DNA of 64,000 nucleotides from contig NC_084768.1 in assembly GCF_028858725.1 (NCBI RefSeq), forward strand, positions 1,409,853-1,473,852. Reading direction: 5' to 3'. This DNA comes from Colius striatus (Eukaryota > Chordata > Aves > Coliiformes > Coliidae). Position numbers and translations under genes: made by a program. Positions 1-13,000 of the stretch are shown in pieces (position 1 is the first letter of the stretch; each line of letters opens with the position of its first letter). Under the pieces are notes generated by a model. That model searched no databases. It was not told the origin of the DNA and saw only the letters and a program-made list of their open reading frames with translations.

Positions 1-2783
1 TCAGATTGAGTGTTCTCAGCTGACGTTATTTCTGGTGTCTGTAGTGTTTATTGTGCTGTGCTGTTTCTCTCTCTAGAATGTTTGGGATATCATGTAATCT
101 GATAAAATGGATGCACATGTGCAGTTTCAGGGAGCTAGTTTAAAAGGCTGGGTTTTATAAGGATCTGAAGATGTACAGTGCCTCATTTTTTTTTAACTAC
201 AGTAAAGAAATCCTGCATTAGATACTTGTCTTTTGATGTTTTTTGTATATTTATATCTAAAAAGCAGATATATTGCTATACTTTTCTTCTTAAATTAAGA
301 CATCATTTGCACTGATGTTTCCTCAGTATGTATGAAACCCTGTGTAACTTCAGTTGGCTGATACTCAAAATAAATCTATCAGTCCTTCATGTGATAGACT
401 TATGCAATAATTACATGCATGTGTGTAAATGTTCCTACTAAGCATATGCACATATTTTTCTCACATAGTGTCAGTCCTCCTGGCAATATTATTAGTCTTG
501 TATAAAATACTGTTGAGCTGATGCTAGTTTTATCCAAGTAACAACAGCATGTTTATATTTGCCTTGACAAGCCTACCAACTCTGATGTGTGCATCAAAGT
601 GAACTCTTTTCTAAGCTGTGTTCCTTTTTGAACACCCCTGAGATTTTGAAAATACCCTTTTGTTCAGCATTCTGAGATTATGTGTCAATGATTGTGTATC
701 ATATGCTTGGCTTTCCATTTATTGATATGCAGGTCATAGGTAGCACATCAAATGGAAAAGCTTTACTCTAAGCCTCATAGTGTGGTTACCATGGACCCAG
801 GTAGAGCTCTTTTATTTTAAATACCAGCAAAGGAGACTGCCCTTACCTGCTTTCACAAGATATTTATGGGAACATGATTTTTTGTTTCCCTCCTCTCTTT
901 ATAACTGTATATTAACAGTGCTGACGCTTTTGTCTCTTAGCAGCTCACTGTCATAGCAGCCTGCGTCAAAGTAACACTTCTTGCATAGTCATTGTATAGA
1001 TGCAGAAAAAGAGACAATATCTAAAGGAAAATAAATCATTAAACTGTAGTTTTTAAATGTTGTAATATCGTGGTGCAGGGAGGAACGTGGTTGGGATAAG
1101 GGTCACTCACTGGAATTCCATTTACTCCATTTATTCCATTTACTGCCTTGGCAAGAAGTGTCAAAGGAGGAGTAAAAGGTTGCAGTCAGTGCTGTCAGAT
1201 AACATAACTGTGAAGCAGAAGTGCACTGACTTGGATTTACTACCGAAAGTATTTGAAGAGAGAAGCTTTACCGTAACAGTGCAGGCTGACGGCCAGATGA
1301 ACAAAGAAAGAAACATTTGCTTTGGACTCTGATGATACAGTAGATTTTTTTTTTAATCCTTCTGCTAACTGCACTCAAAACAAGGTTCATCTCAATTGTT
1401 TTTTTGGGAAATCAGATCTTTAGATGTGCACCGTAGCCATTTCTAGAATTTGATGGGTTTCAAGAAGAAAGTCTTTGCTGCCAAAGGCTCTGGAGGCTAG
1501 AGGAGGTCAAACATTTCCTGTATTTTTTTCTAAAGCGTGGCCCGATCGTTAAAGATTTCAGCATCTTACTGTTGGAATAACAAGTGGGGGCTGTTCCTGC
1601 TGTGTTGTCCTAATTACACATCTGTTTATGCTAAGTTAATAATGAGTGTACAAGCAGGACACACAAATTACTGCACCAATTATATATTGAGGGAGAAAAA
1701 TCAAGTCTTAATTGAAGTTTAAGAAAGAGAAAGGGTGGGGTTTAATCCCACTGCTTCCATACGGAATTGTTTTGTACTATATTTGCCTAACAACATAAAG
1801 TCCTCAGGCTTGCACACAATACCGTAATTCTCCAAGGAAAATAGTGAGAAAAAAATATGTTTCTTGGTGTAGCAGCTTTCACATGCCAGTGAGGAATTCC
1901 AGTTCTGTGAGAAAAACCGCTGCAGACTGTTCTATGTAATGCAGAGCTCAGTTTCCACATTGGTGTCAACTTTCTTTGGATTGACCGTCCTTTCGTGTCT
2001 AACTCAGTGCATTAAGACTTTTATTTCCCTTGTTGAGTATTGTTGCATATGTTGTATCAAGTTTGTCCGTGTACATTCTGGTTTCTTCATTTTTCAACAT
2101 CCTGATACTCATTCATAGCACTTAGGGCACTGAAAAGAAGTAAACTAGCCTGCATTCATAGAGAAATGTTGGGGTGGAGAATATGCCCAGTTCAGAAGGC
2201 TACCTGATGAGAAGTTCTTTCACAGGCAATGGAGGAGACACAAGGCTTCTCTGGGAATATTTTGAAGTGAGCTTTCTAATAAGCTGAAAAAGATGATGTT
2301 TAACATTTACCTTCAAAATGTGAAGCTTCTACCATTCTCCCAAGTCCTCAAGTTCTATGAAGCAGGAAAGAATGGAGCTGCCATTGACTGTATAGCAAAA
2401 CACTGTAAAATGTAGTCTAGTCCTCAACATAAGCATGTAGTTCTTGTGCAAGGGATGCAAAAGCGGGCTTTCACTTACAGCCATCTTAAACTCATTTTCA
2501 TGGTTTCTGGCTGCTCATTAGACATTTCACATGCTCTGCAAACATGAGCCACGATGATGCTCTTCATGTGGTGAAATAAGTCTTTTTACTACAAGTCTGT
2601 TCTCTGCTATTACCAGTTCACTCCCATTTCAGCCCTCGCTGGAATTCGTTGTGTTGTATGTTTTGAATATTGTGCCACGTCTTCATAGCTGTAATCTTCT
2701 AATTGCAATATTTCTCACGGCTCAGAGGAGTGAGTGATTCTGTGAGCATAGAAGCAACTGCATATTTTTCTGTGTTTCTAACA
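1..2783. other. AT-rich stretch, no gene recognised
   Basis: The sequence is AT-rich, with short ORFs only. I see no convincing coding exon, repeat family or RNA gene. It resembles intronic or intergenic vertebrate DNA, probably the intron before the exon-like stretch that follows. Confidence 0.4.
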
Positions 2784-3079
2784 GACCGAGAAGGAATGAG
2801 TGATACACCTGAAACTGAGGAGACTGGAGGAACTTGTGATTCCTGGCAGAGTGGCCTGTGGGCACAAGTGAAAGACAAGTTAATGAAATATTTGCATCAC
2901 AGCAACATTTTCCCAGAAAGCATCCCACGTAAATTTGATTATCTGCACAAGGACTTACTGATGCAACAGTACAACCTTCATGCAGCAGTGCACCAGCCAA
3001 AAGAAACCAGAACAGAGAAAAATATCACTGAGTTTAAAAGTGCTAGTGGCCTTGGGTCTTATGAAGTGACAGTTCTGGG
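2784..3079 (+). CDS. Candidate internal exon of an unrecognised gene
   Basis: A 296-base open stretch is bounded by a plausible acceptor (tttctaacag) and a strong donor (GTAAGT). It encodes about 98 residues of ordinary soluble composition, including the segments KDKLMKYLHHSNIFPES and DYLHKDLLMQQYNLHAAVHQ. The frame is open throughout and the amino-acid mix looks like real protein rather than translated intron. I do not recognise the family. A second candidate exon on the same strand at 5.55 kb could belong to the same gene, so the left part of the window may be the end of a single-copy gene. The splice-site assignment comes from sequence pattern only. Confidence 0.45.
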
Positions 3080-4265
3080 TAAGTATTTGGTAGCTGGGCT
3101 TCTGAAAAAGGTTAAGCAAGAGCAGTATAAAATCATAGCTTTTGCCGTGTTAGCTTGGGAGCAGCTTGAAGGTTCATCAGAAACTGAATGGGTTTCTCTG
3201 AACTGATCGGTTGATTCTGAGTAATTCTTGAAGCTTAAATAAAATGATTGGCATGCTAGATTTTTGTTGGACTTGTGATTTAGGATGGGTTTTTTTACCA
3301 GAATGCTGTAATTCTCATTACAAATACCTTCAAATGAAATGTTTCTGCCATCACTTGTGATATCAGCACAATTTTGTGTGTATCATTTGAAGAATATGTG
3401 TAGCCCTTAAGCTTTTGGTTACTGCAGTTAGAGGGAGGTCCTGTTCACTAGTTCAACCAGTCTGCCATAATCAGGTGAATTATTCAGTTGCACTTGATTG
3501 TCAGCTGACTTTTCTGCTGGATGGGTATTCACCAGAAACAAGTTAGTGTTCTTAAAGGGAAAGGGACAACTATGAATGCTTCTTTGGAGCTTTAGTCTCA
3601 AGGTGTTTTTTGAGCACTGTTGCTCCTAAAGTGCCTTTTTTTCCATGCTAGAGTTAAGGGCTGTGCTTTAGCCCTGCTCATCAACTGCTCTCTGCTGCTT
3701 CTGGGTGGCACAAAGGGGCTGTTGATTGATCTTTGTTAAGATACAAATATACAAGTATCTGCTTGTTAGTGTTACTGTGGGATCTTAATCTGTTTGATTT
3801 TGTTTTCCTACTAAAAGGAGAATGAAATTGCCCAGCTACAGATCCTTATGTTAAGCTCCCATAACTTAGTTGTTTCCATTGTTTGCTAAGGGAGATTTGC
3901 AGGGAAGGTTTTTGAATATTTACAGTCACTGGAATCCTGACACTGAAAATATACAAGATGAAGGAAGCACAGGTATTGCACTACATACACACTGGTTCTA
4001 CAGTGAATTCTTCTGTCCTTGTAGTAGTGATAAGGTTTAGAAGGAGTGTGAAATGGCTTCCAATGTTGGTTTAGTACTTTCTGAGCTAACAGCACCATTA
4101 GCTTTCAATCATAGTGTGTTACAACAGCATATCAATTTGAATGTGCTTATGTATAATATACATAGAAAGAAGTGTGGTTTTAGATGTCAGTTACAATGAA
4201 AGTAAATAAAAGTCAGTGTTGAGTCTGCAATATTTTGGGTGGCTTTTTTCAATGGTGCACTGTTG

Positions 4266-4445
4266 AGGTGAGGGAGCACTGGAACTGGCTGCTCAGATGG
4301 GCTGTGGATTCTCCTTCTCTGGAGACATTCAGACCCATCTGGATGAGTTCCTGTGTGACCTACACTAGGTGGTCCTGTTCTGGCAAGGGGTTGGACTGGA
4401 TGATCTTTCGAGGCCCAGCCCTTGAGATTCTGTGACTCTGTGATG
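4266..4445 (+). mobile_element. CR1 LINE 3' fragment
   Basis: The sequence carries the characteristic avian CR1 3' tail: ctggagacattcagacccatctg, then the 'ggttggactggatgatctttcgaggcc' type segment, ending in repeated attctgtgact-like octamers. It is 5'-truncated, as is normal for CR1. Confidence 0.85.
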
Positions 4446-5550
4446 AAGTTGCTAATGGGCTGAAGCTGAAGTTTTGTGCTAACTTAAATATTGTTTTCAA
4501 CAGGTATAAACCATGACGTAGCAATAGATGTTGCGTTTCTTCCACTGTTTTGCCCTGAAGATCCCCACTTATTTCAACTGGAAGACATTCAAAATGATAC
4601 GTTGTTGTCTTGCATGAGTTGCATCTCTGCCTGTCAGCACCAGGCCACCAGCCATGGAGGGCTTCACCACACCTTTCCACTTTCAAGTGAGACTGGCTTT
4701 CATTGGCCTTACTTATTGATCATTTCATGTTCTGTCTTTCAATGCAAGAGTTAATCCTCTGTGGAAATCTCTGGTTTAGGTCAGAAATTGTTCACCTCTT
4801 CAAGGAAAGACCCATGAATTCTGTGTGACCACTTTCAGTAGAGATACAATACTGAACTTTCGAGGCAGTTTTTATCGGAGCTGTTCTCACACTCTGAAGA
4901 TAGTATTTTAATATCCAAACCACAGACTCCTAAGTGACCAGTTCTTGATGCAAAATGTTCCTGACATAGCAGATGGTATGACTGCCTGAGCACTTGGCTT
5001 GGTCTGCTTTGAAAGAGCTCTACTGAGCAACTGTCAGTCAGTCAATCCATTTCACTGACGTCGCTCTGAAGGCACACTGCAATGCCTATAAACTGAAGTA
5101 TTTACCTGCTATTCAGCTATTTTCTTTCCGATTACACATCTAATTACTAGCACCTCATGCCAGATATGGTGAATGCTGTTCATGTGCATCATCCTGCCAA
5201 GTGCTGTATGAGCATTGCGTTTATATAGACAAACCTGATTTTACTGAAGTAACATCTTTACTTTTCCTTGAATAACACTATGAAATCGAAGGATCAGTAG
5301 TGATTAAGTAATGCATATTTCAGCTTTTCTGGATCTAAGTCCTGACACTGTTGTTTCTAGTGATTGAATTTACTAAGAAAATTCTACCAAAAAACCCCCA
5401 TAAAATCCCAGCAGGCCAGTATTTAGTAGCTAGAGTGAGGGTTTTCAGTGAAAGAAGGCTGGCCATAGACACGTTACTGCACGGAAAACAATGTCAGGTC
5501 ATTATACCTTTGCACTGTATGGACAGTAAAACACCTTTTCTTAACTTGTA

Positions 5551-5696
5551 GGTGAACTTGTCAAAGCGGCGACGGATCTGGACGGCAAACATGTTGTGTG
5601 CATCTTGGACATCTGTCACTTGGGTGATGATACGGTGGAAGTCTTTCTGAGCAAAATCTACCAGACAGTGGAACCTGGTGTGTCAGATCCAGTGTA
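5551..5696 (+). CDS. Candidate exon (possibly terminal) of an unrecognised gene
   Basis: After a plausible acceptor (cttaacttgtag) the frame reads about 48 residues containing ELVKAATDLDGKHVVCIL and DDTVEVFLSKIYQTVEPG, and closes at a stop followed by AT-rich sequence. An alternative is a donor at CCTG|GTGTGT shortly before that stop. The composition is protein-like and more GC-rich than its flanks. I cannot assign it to a family. It may belong to the same gene as the exon-like stretch at 2.8-3.1 kb. Confidence 0.4.
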
Positions 5697-5699
5697 ATT

Positions 5700-8660
5700 T
5701 AATAACTTATTTTTTCAAATTTCTGTTGAAGGATGGGAGGGAGGTGAAATGTCTGTAGTTTGAGTACACCCTCGACACACTGCTCTGTTCTAGAGCTGAC
5801 GGGCACAAACATCGGGTTATGATTCTCAGAGCAGTTGTAAGGATCGCCCAGGTAACTGAAAAGGACAATTGTTGCCTTGAGTTGTTGTCAGTCGTGAAAT
5901 GGATGACAATGATGGTCACTTGTGTGGAAGGACAAACAGGCAGTACAGTAAGCTTGTCTTTTGGTAGGATACCAAGGAGTATGATTGTCATCCCTCTTTC
6001 TCTGCCTGCGCACGTACGCACACAGGAGCGGATGTATCAGGGTGAGAACTGAGAAGAGAGACAGGCTTTCCCAATATGAAAGGCAACGTTTGCAAAAGGA
6101 TTCACTGGCTGGAATATAAATGTAGGCTGGAAATTAGAGTAACCTTGAGTCTCAGAGCTGATATGTTCCATAGTGACCTTCTGGTGGGAGGTACTAGGGG
6201 CAGCCTAGCTCTCTTTTGACTCAAAGCTTACTATGTTTGTGAAAGGGATTTAATGCCATGGTGCCTTTAGTACCAGGGGCTGGACTTAGCGATCCAAGAA
6301 GTCACTTTCAGTTCTTTTTACCTGAGCAAGGTCAACTGCAGTGCTTTTGTAAGTGTGCTTTTGTGAGTGTAGCACCCAAAGGTTCTTCATGTATTTATTA
6401 ATTAAATATTTTGTAGAAGAAACTTTGGTAGTGGAACTTGCTTCTGGCTTTGCAAGAGAAAAACTCTGCTGCTTAGCGTGGCCGGATGCACAGTCTGACA
6501 CACAACTAGGGGATTTTGTGTTGATCACCTCTGTCCTCTTCAGTAACAGTTGCGTTCTGAGCGCACAAAGGAGCCCAGCAGCTGTGGGAAGCTGCTGCTA
6601 CACAGGAGCCAGAGACTACGATTTGGACAACTTCTTGTCTGTATGCTAAGTAGCAGCTGGTTCCTCTGAGTTCTTTACCAAGTCCCACTTTTTCCTCCCA
6701 TGTTGAACAGCCTCAGATCATTTGTGCAACTGGACCCTTAGGAAGTTATTCTCAAGCGGGAGCTAAGACGCGTTGCTGTTTGACAGCTTGTCTGTGAAAG
6801 AAGCTGCTCTCAGGTCAATTCTTTGAGAAGGAAAGATTGCATTATGGAAGTTTGCCAATTCAGTTGTAGCTTTATTGACCAAAGCCCACAGAGTTAATTC
6901 ATAGGAACAGATTTCTCCTTTTGTGGAAAACTACGAGGCACGTTTTAGCAGCCTGTTTGTAACCGAGTGTCTGTTTCAGCTAGTAAGTCGCTTGTCTGCT
7001 CTGAGGCCAGTGGACTTTGTCTTCAGGTACTTAAAGTCTGTACCCTAACTTGAGGTAATTGAAGGAGAAACTATAAGTATGTTAATTTTAGTACAAGTTT
7101 GTAGGCAACTTCAGATAAAAAGTAAAAGCCTTAACATTCTGAAGACATTGATACTATTATTCTGTCTCTCTAGTGTGGTTTACAATTTTAAAATGTGTTA
7201 ATGCAAAAGTGGATCTTGACGTGCACAGGGGCTGAGAATTAAATGTGACTGTACTGGACGTTCCTCTTTAGTGTGACCACACAGAGTTGGTGCTAGAGCA
7301 ATGTATGTCAGCCCGTGGCCCTCAGCCTCTCGTAGCCTTGCACAGATGGGAAATGAAAACGTCCCCTCCTGAGAAAAGCACAGTGCTGCTTGGAAGATGG
7401 TTCTGCTCTGAGTTTGCTGTTCATGGCTATGTGACGATTAGAGGCCATTGTTCTGGAGTGAGAGAGATTTGCACCAGCACTTCATGTACCAAACTGAGCC
7501 GTGCTGACCGTGTCAGCGAGTAGTTTATCTTTAGATATACTTCTGGTCGAAGTCTAATTTTAGGGACACCATTCTTTACAGAAGTAATTTTGAAGTCCTC
7601 CTCTTTGTAGGACAGGAGTGATGTGGCTGTCACAGAGGTGCTCTGCTCAGTTGCTCTGGCCACTCCATCCATCCCACGCAAAGGCTGTTGCTGCATTGCA
7701 CCGCATGCTACACTTTAAACACGTAGCATTAATCATTTCATCCTCCACGTTAGGGCTTCCTAACTCTAAAAGAAATGCCAGAATGGTGTGAGAGATGTGT
7801 AATACACACCTGAGGCTTTAAAGTATTTAATGGTATTTTACAAAAGTGTTGTTTGACATTTTTGTGGCAAAAGCCGGGAAGGAAAGAGATTTCTTTACTC
7901 TTGCAGAATGAAGTGCCAGTGTTAGAAGCACGGGCACTGTGTATAGCTAGAGAATATTCAGCTCTTCTGGTAGAGTTGGAATTCCAACACTCAGGGTCAT
8001 TTCATAGAGGCCCTTGCCCTCTCCCTGTAAATTATGCTGAACTTAATATGCCAACTTCAGTTGCTGAAGTGTTGCACTGTTCATCCCAGGCTGCACCACT
8101 ATGCCTGTCTCCCTCTTCCCTGCTAGCCCAGCACAGGATAAAGATCCTATCTGCAAAGAAACTACTCACTGGTTTATATCACTTGCTGTCTGTTGACACT
8201 AGTATGAAACCAAAGTATTTTTGGTGTCTGAGTCTGTCCAAACATGTTGATTTTGCCATGTTAACGGAACCTTGCAAGATGTCATAGGAATCCTCTTTCT
8301 TGTTGCAGTGTATTGCCCCTGCTGAGGGAAGAAATACCGTCAGAGCACATTCCCTAACTGTACAACTCATACCCAACCAAAGAACTGAACTCTCAGAGCT
8401 TACATTGGTACATTTCTTGTGGTTCCAGCACTCATTTCAAAGAAAACAAGAGGAAGATACACTGTGTGTAGCTAATGGTACTTCAGAGTGTATAAAACTT
8501 AAGTCATTGATCTGAGAGGTAAGAACCATTTTTATTTCATGTGATGTAAAACCAGAGTAACACTGCAACCTGAGGAATATAAATAACGGGATTAATCTCT
8601 GTCAGTGTCTTGCATTACTTCTCTCCATTATCTTTTCACTTCTGAAAGCCATCTCCATTT
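5700..8660. other. Unannotated AT-rich stretch
   Basis: There are several short ORFs but no recognisable domain. A short open segment near 6415-6525 follows a tttgtag acceptor-like site, but it is too short and ambiguous to call. I see nothing else supportable. Confidence 0.35.
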
Positions 8661-8666
8661 TCCAAG

Positions 8667-8994
8667 AATCTGAGGGGAGATCTTCTCAACACTTAGAAAT
8701 AAATACCCAAAGGGCAGGTGTTGAGAGGATGGGGCCAGTCATTTTTCTGCAGTGCCCAGGGACAGGAGAAGGGGTAATGGGCACAAGCTGGAACACAGGA
8801 AGTGCCACTGGAACATGAGGGAGGCACATGTAAGCACAAGCTGCCCAGGGAGGGTGTGGAGTCTCCTCTGGAGGTTTCCAAACCCACCTGGGTACGTTTC
8901 TGTGCACCTCAACTGAGGTGAGCCTGCTTTAGCAGAGAGTTGGACTGAATGATCTCTAGAGGTTCCTTGCAACCCTGACCATTCTGTGACTGTA
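8667..8994 (+). mobile_element. CR1 LINE 3' fragment
   Basis: The segment reads through the CR1 3' end: 'gggacaggagaaggggtaatgggcacaagctgg', 'ctgcccagggagggtgtggagtc', 'ggactgaatgatctctagagg', 'cattctgtgact'. It is 5'-truncated and on the plus strand. It ends about 1.1 kb upstream of the RNF128-like start codon. Confidence 0.9.
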
Positions 8995-10095
8995 ATAAAA
9001 AGCTTCTGTGACTGACAGGGCCTCCATGTAAATGCACGCTTGTGATGGGGTTCTGTGCAGCCACTTATTGCTTCGGGCGGCTGCAGGGCTGCTCCCTTAA
9101 AACAGTTCTGGAAACTGTCCTGGCACTGAGGGGGCCTCTCCTCCAGCCCAGTCTGGCCAGTCAGGCGCCTCTGCCAGCACTGTTGAAGAAGGAAAATCTT
9201 CAGCCAAAGAGGAGATGTCAGAGTGGGACAAGATGGAGACGACCATATGGATCCCACAGACAGAGACGGAGGGACAACAAGCACCAGGCCAGACACCCCT
9301 CTGCAACCCGCAGTGAGAGCGCAGCTGTGCCCCTGCAACCCGTGGAGGGCAACGGCAGGACTGAGAGCCACCAGCAGCTCCAGGTGAGTGTGCCTGCACG
9401 GGCAGAGACTGTGTGAGAAGGGGCCACGGCACAGGCTGTGCTGGAAAGCCCAGAGGCACACACAGGGGACAGGAGCTGCAGTCCTTGGGATGAACACACA
9501 CAGAGCGGCCTGTGCAGGGCTGCCAGGGGGGTGAGGGACAGCGTGGATGACTGAAAGAATCTGTCAGGAGCAATGTGGGGAATGACTTGGTTATGTCAGT
9601 CTGCAACATGGGGAGTTTTGGAAGATTTCCTTCCTTACTCCCCTCACTCTTCCCCTTTTGAACAAGGTCATTTGCACCACAGATGGCTTTGAGAAGTGAG
9701 AACCCCGAGCTTCCACAGCCAAATGAAAGATGGCCTGGAGTGACCTTCAGGTTGAAACAGGGCTGGAGGAGGCTGGAGCCATGTCTGGTGGAGCATCACC
9801 CAAGCTGGAGTTTGAGAAGTACCGGGAGAGAGGAGGGGCAGAACTGTGCTTTGTGGAGAAGGAGCAGAAGGTTGTGAAGGGGCCAAAGGCTGATGCGTCA
9901 CAATGGGAGGGCGGGTCACTCGAATCCCAGGCCCGGCTCCAGAGCAACTCAGTGACACTTGGAGGTCTCAGTGGCACAGGGTCAAGTGCCTCTTGGAACT
10001 GCCGTTCCAAACTCCTCGGCAGGTTGTGGGCTAACCACCCACTGCCAGACAAAAAGACTTCCAGGCCACTACATTTGTGCTTATAGCAACCAGCA
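8995..10095. promoter_or_regulatory. Upstream region of the RNF128-like gene
   Basis: GC content rises and the sequence has a GC-box-like gggagggcgggtc near 9906 and a TGCGTCA CRE half-site near 9894. Overlapping ORFs on both strands have no recognised domain and could include 5' untranslated sequence. No TATA box was identified, so the promoter position is inferred from proximity only. Confidence 0.3.
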
Positions 10096-13000
10096 ATGGA
10101 GAAAGCAGCAAGCTTCCATTTCTTCTGCCTTCTGCTGGTTGCCAGCACTTTATTTGAGACCACAGAAGCATTTGTCTTCAGTGCCTCTCTAGAGCTGGTC
10201 TATTTTAACAGCACCAGCAAGACCAGTGTCACCCAGCAGTGCAACTGTGGCGTCTATGGCTCAGGATCTCCTCGCCGTAGCGCCTCGGGGATCGTGACCA
10301 TTCCTGCCTCCGGCAGCCTTCAAGCCTGCGCCCCAGACACCCAGTTCAGCGCCAGCCACCGGCCCTGGATCGCGCTGATCCCAAGCGGCAGCTGCAGCTT
10401 TGCTGACAAAATCCGGGTGGCAGCCAGACGGGGAGCGGCGGCCGTTGTGATCTACAACGCGCAGGGCAAAGGCAACGACGTCTTCCCCATGAAGCATCTC
10501 GGTGAGTATCGCTATGTGGGGTGCTCAGACCTCAGCCTTGCTCTGAGGTTCGGCCCAGGGCTGCCCTGGCAGGCTGTGAGGAAGGAGGAGTCTGTGGATG
10601 ATCTCTGGCTTTGGTTGCTCAGTGTCTGGGGAAGTACTGAACGTTAAGGAGCAGCAGCAGAGCTGGGAGAGAGGCAGAGCTGGTGCAGGAAGCGTCCCTA
10701 AGCCAACAGCTGCGTGCCCGGCACCCCTAAGATCCTGCACATTCCACAGTCCCTACTGACCTCACTCCGGACAGGATTGATCATCACTTTAATGCAGTTC
10801 AAAGGCACACGAAAATGGAAATGGTCCATGTGCTGGGTCTGAAATGATGAGCACGTGTGTCCTCTAAGGGAGTGAGGAGTGCTCTGGAGAGAAGACCTTC
10901 TGAACATGGTTCCCATCTGCACCTCCCAGGGAATCAGCCAGAGCTGTGAGCTCCACAAGCCCATGGAGATGACACAGTCCATGAGCTCAAGTTGAATCTG
11001 CAAATGCTCGTTAGAGACTTTCCAGTCTGTCCTGTAGCACTTGAACTGGGACATGTATAAGACAAGGGCTTTTAAACAACACCTTGGAACTGAGCAGAGA
11101 TTCCTCTTCTCCTTTGCAGGTGGTGAAAACATCGTTGCCATTATGATTGGCAACCTGACAGGGACAGAGATCTTACACCACATCGAGAGCGGCCTGAGAG
11201 TGACCATGGCTATAAAAGCAGAGAAAACACATCATCTCTCGATGCTCCAATACACCCTCATCATCATCATTGTGGTTTTTCTCATAATAGAAGTGTCAGC
11301 CCTGTACAACTACATTCGTTATTACTTTCAGAGACGCAGGATTGCGACGGCCCTGTCTGACAGTCAGGTGAGTTTGTGTGCCCTTCCTTGTTACACCCCT
11401 GACTTTGTATCTTGAGGGCAAAATACTGGTGGAGGCAGGAGCTTGAGCAGGAATTGCACACGTCAGGAATGTACAGCTATGCCACGGGTTTCTTTAAAAA
11501 GCTGAGCGTCTCTTGAGAGCCAGTCAAGCTGTCTCGCAGTCCCAGCGAAGGCCTACGTTTGGTGGCACATCTGCTTAGCTCTGAGTTAAAAGAGAGAAGC
11601 CTTTTCCTCATGAGCCAGCTAGCTAAACTGTTGACAACCTGCTAGTTCTTCTCTGAATGTGTATTTTCTTCTTACTGCATGGTGGGGCCTGTGTGCAAGA
11701 AGGTGGACAAACAAGGCAGGTGTGGAAGGTGGCTCACTGCCTTCCAGTCAGCACAGAACTGTCAAGTTCACTTCCTCAGGGTATTAACCCTCCTTAACAG
11801 TCCAGATGGCCAGTGATGTTGTCTGTGGCCTTGTTGATGTGTCATCCTGAGTCAAGAACCACACCAGTACGTCCCAAAACTCGGTTTCACATGGCCGTGC
11901 TTACTCTGCTCATTTGATAACATCTGGGTTCTAAACTTGGTCCCTGCTGGCAGCAGGCACTTGGGAAGGATTCCTAAGCACTCCTAGGGAGGTGAAGGAC
12001 TGTGTTAACCTGGACTGCTTTCTATTACAGCAACAGCTGCGGGCCATGACTAAGTTGGCCATAGAACATTTCGAGCTGCGCACCATGAAGCAAGGGGACA
12101 AGGTAGGCCTGAGCCCATCAGCACCCAGGCGTTACAGCCCACTCTGCACAGAACCCCCAGCGTTGTCCTTAGCACTGGTGCAGGATGTGCAAGTCTCTCT
12201 GAGCCTGTCCCTGTCTGCTGCAGAGATGGTTTCTCTGTCAGACCCCAGGCCCTTTCCTGGGGTGCAGGACTGTCCAAGTTGCACGTTCTCCTCAGCAATC
12301 CGGTTGCTTTTAGCTGCTGCTTTGGGCTCGCTGAGGTGAGGGGTCGGCATCGGCCGGCAGGGATGCTTCGAGGCAAACCAGTCTGTCTCATCAGCTTCCC
12401 TGGCGCTTCTTTTTGTGACAAAAGCTGGAGGCAGCAGTTTCTAAACCTCTCCAGAAGTGTCTCAAATAACCCAGTGCTGGTTTGCAGCTGTTCTTGCCCA
12501 CCATGGGATGAAACCTTCAGTGGCTCTGCTGAAGTGTGGGCTTGGCTCGGAGTAATCCACACGGTGTGTTTCTGTGCCATTCGATACAGGAGCAGGCTCA
12601 GCTGGCTGTAGCCAGACCCCTTTGCGTGCAGTATGTGTGACCGTAGCTCAGAGGAAGCTCTCCAAGTCTGTTAATGCTGTGAATTCGTTTCACCCCTTCA
12701 GGAGCTGGGACCTGAAGGAGAAATCTGTATTGTGTGTCTTGAGCCCTTCCAGCCGAAGGAAGTCGTGCGTGTCCTGACCTGCAAGTGAGTTTCTTTCAAA
12801 CTGTCCCTCAACGCAAAGTGTGGAAGTGAGCATCTTCCTGCTTGTTCCTTCTGCTGTGGGAATTTGAATCAAGCACTGTAAGAATCTGCATCTCTGTCAA
12901 GGAGAGTTTTGCAGAAGAGGAATGGTAGAAACAGACCCTTGGAGTGTGCCTTGATGGCCCGTGTTCATAACTTCCCCTGTGAAGGGGCTGACAAGTGGGG

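Noticed and set aside
8739..9609. 250- and 170-codon minus-strand ORFs
   Set aside because: They overlap a plus-strand CR1 fragment and GC-rich flank and show no family signature.
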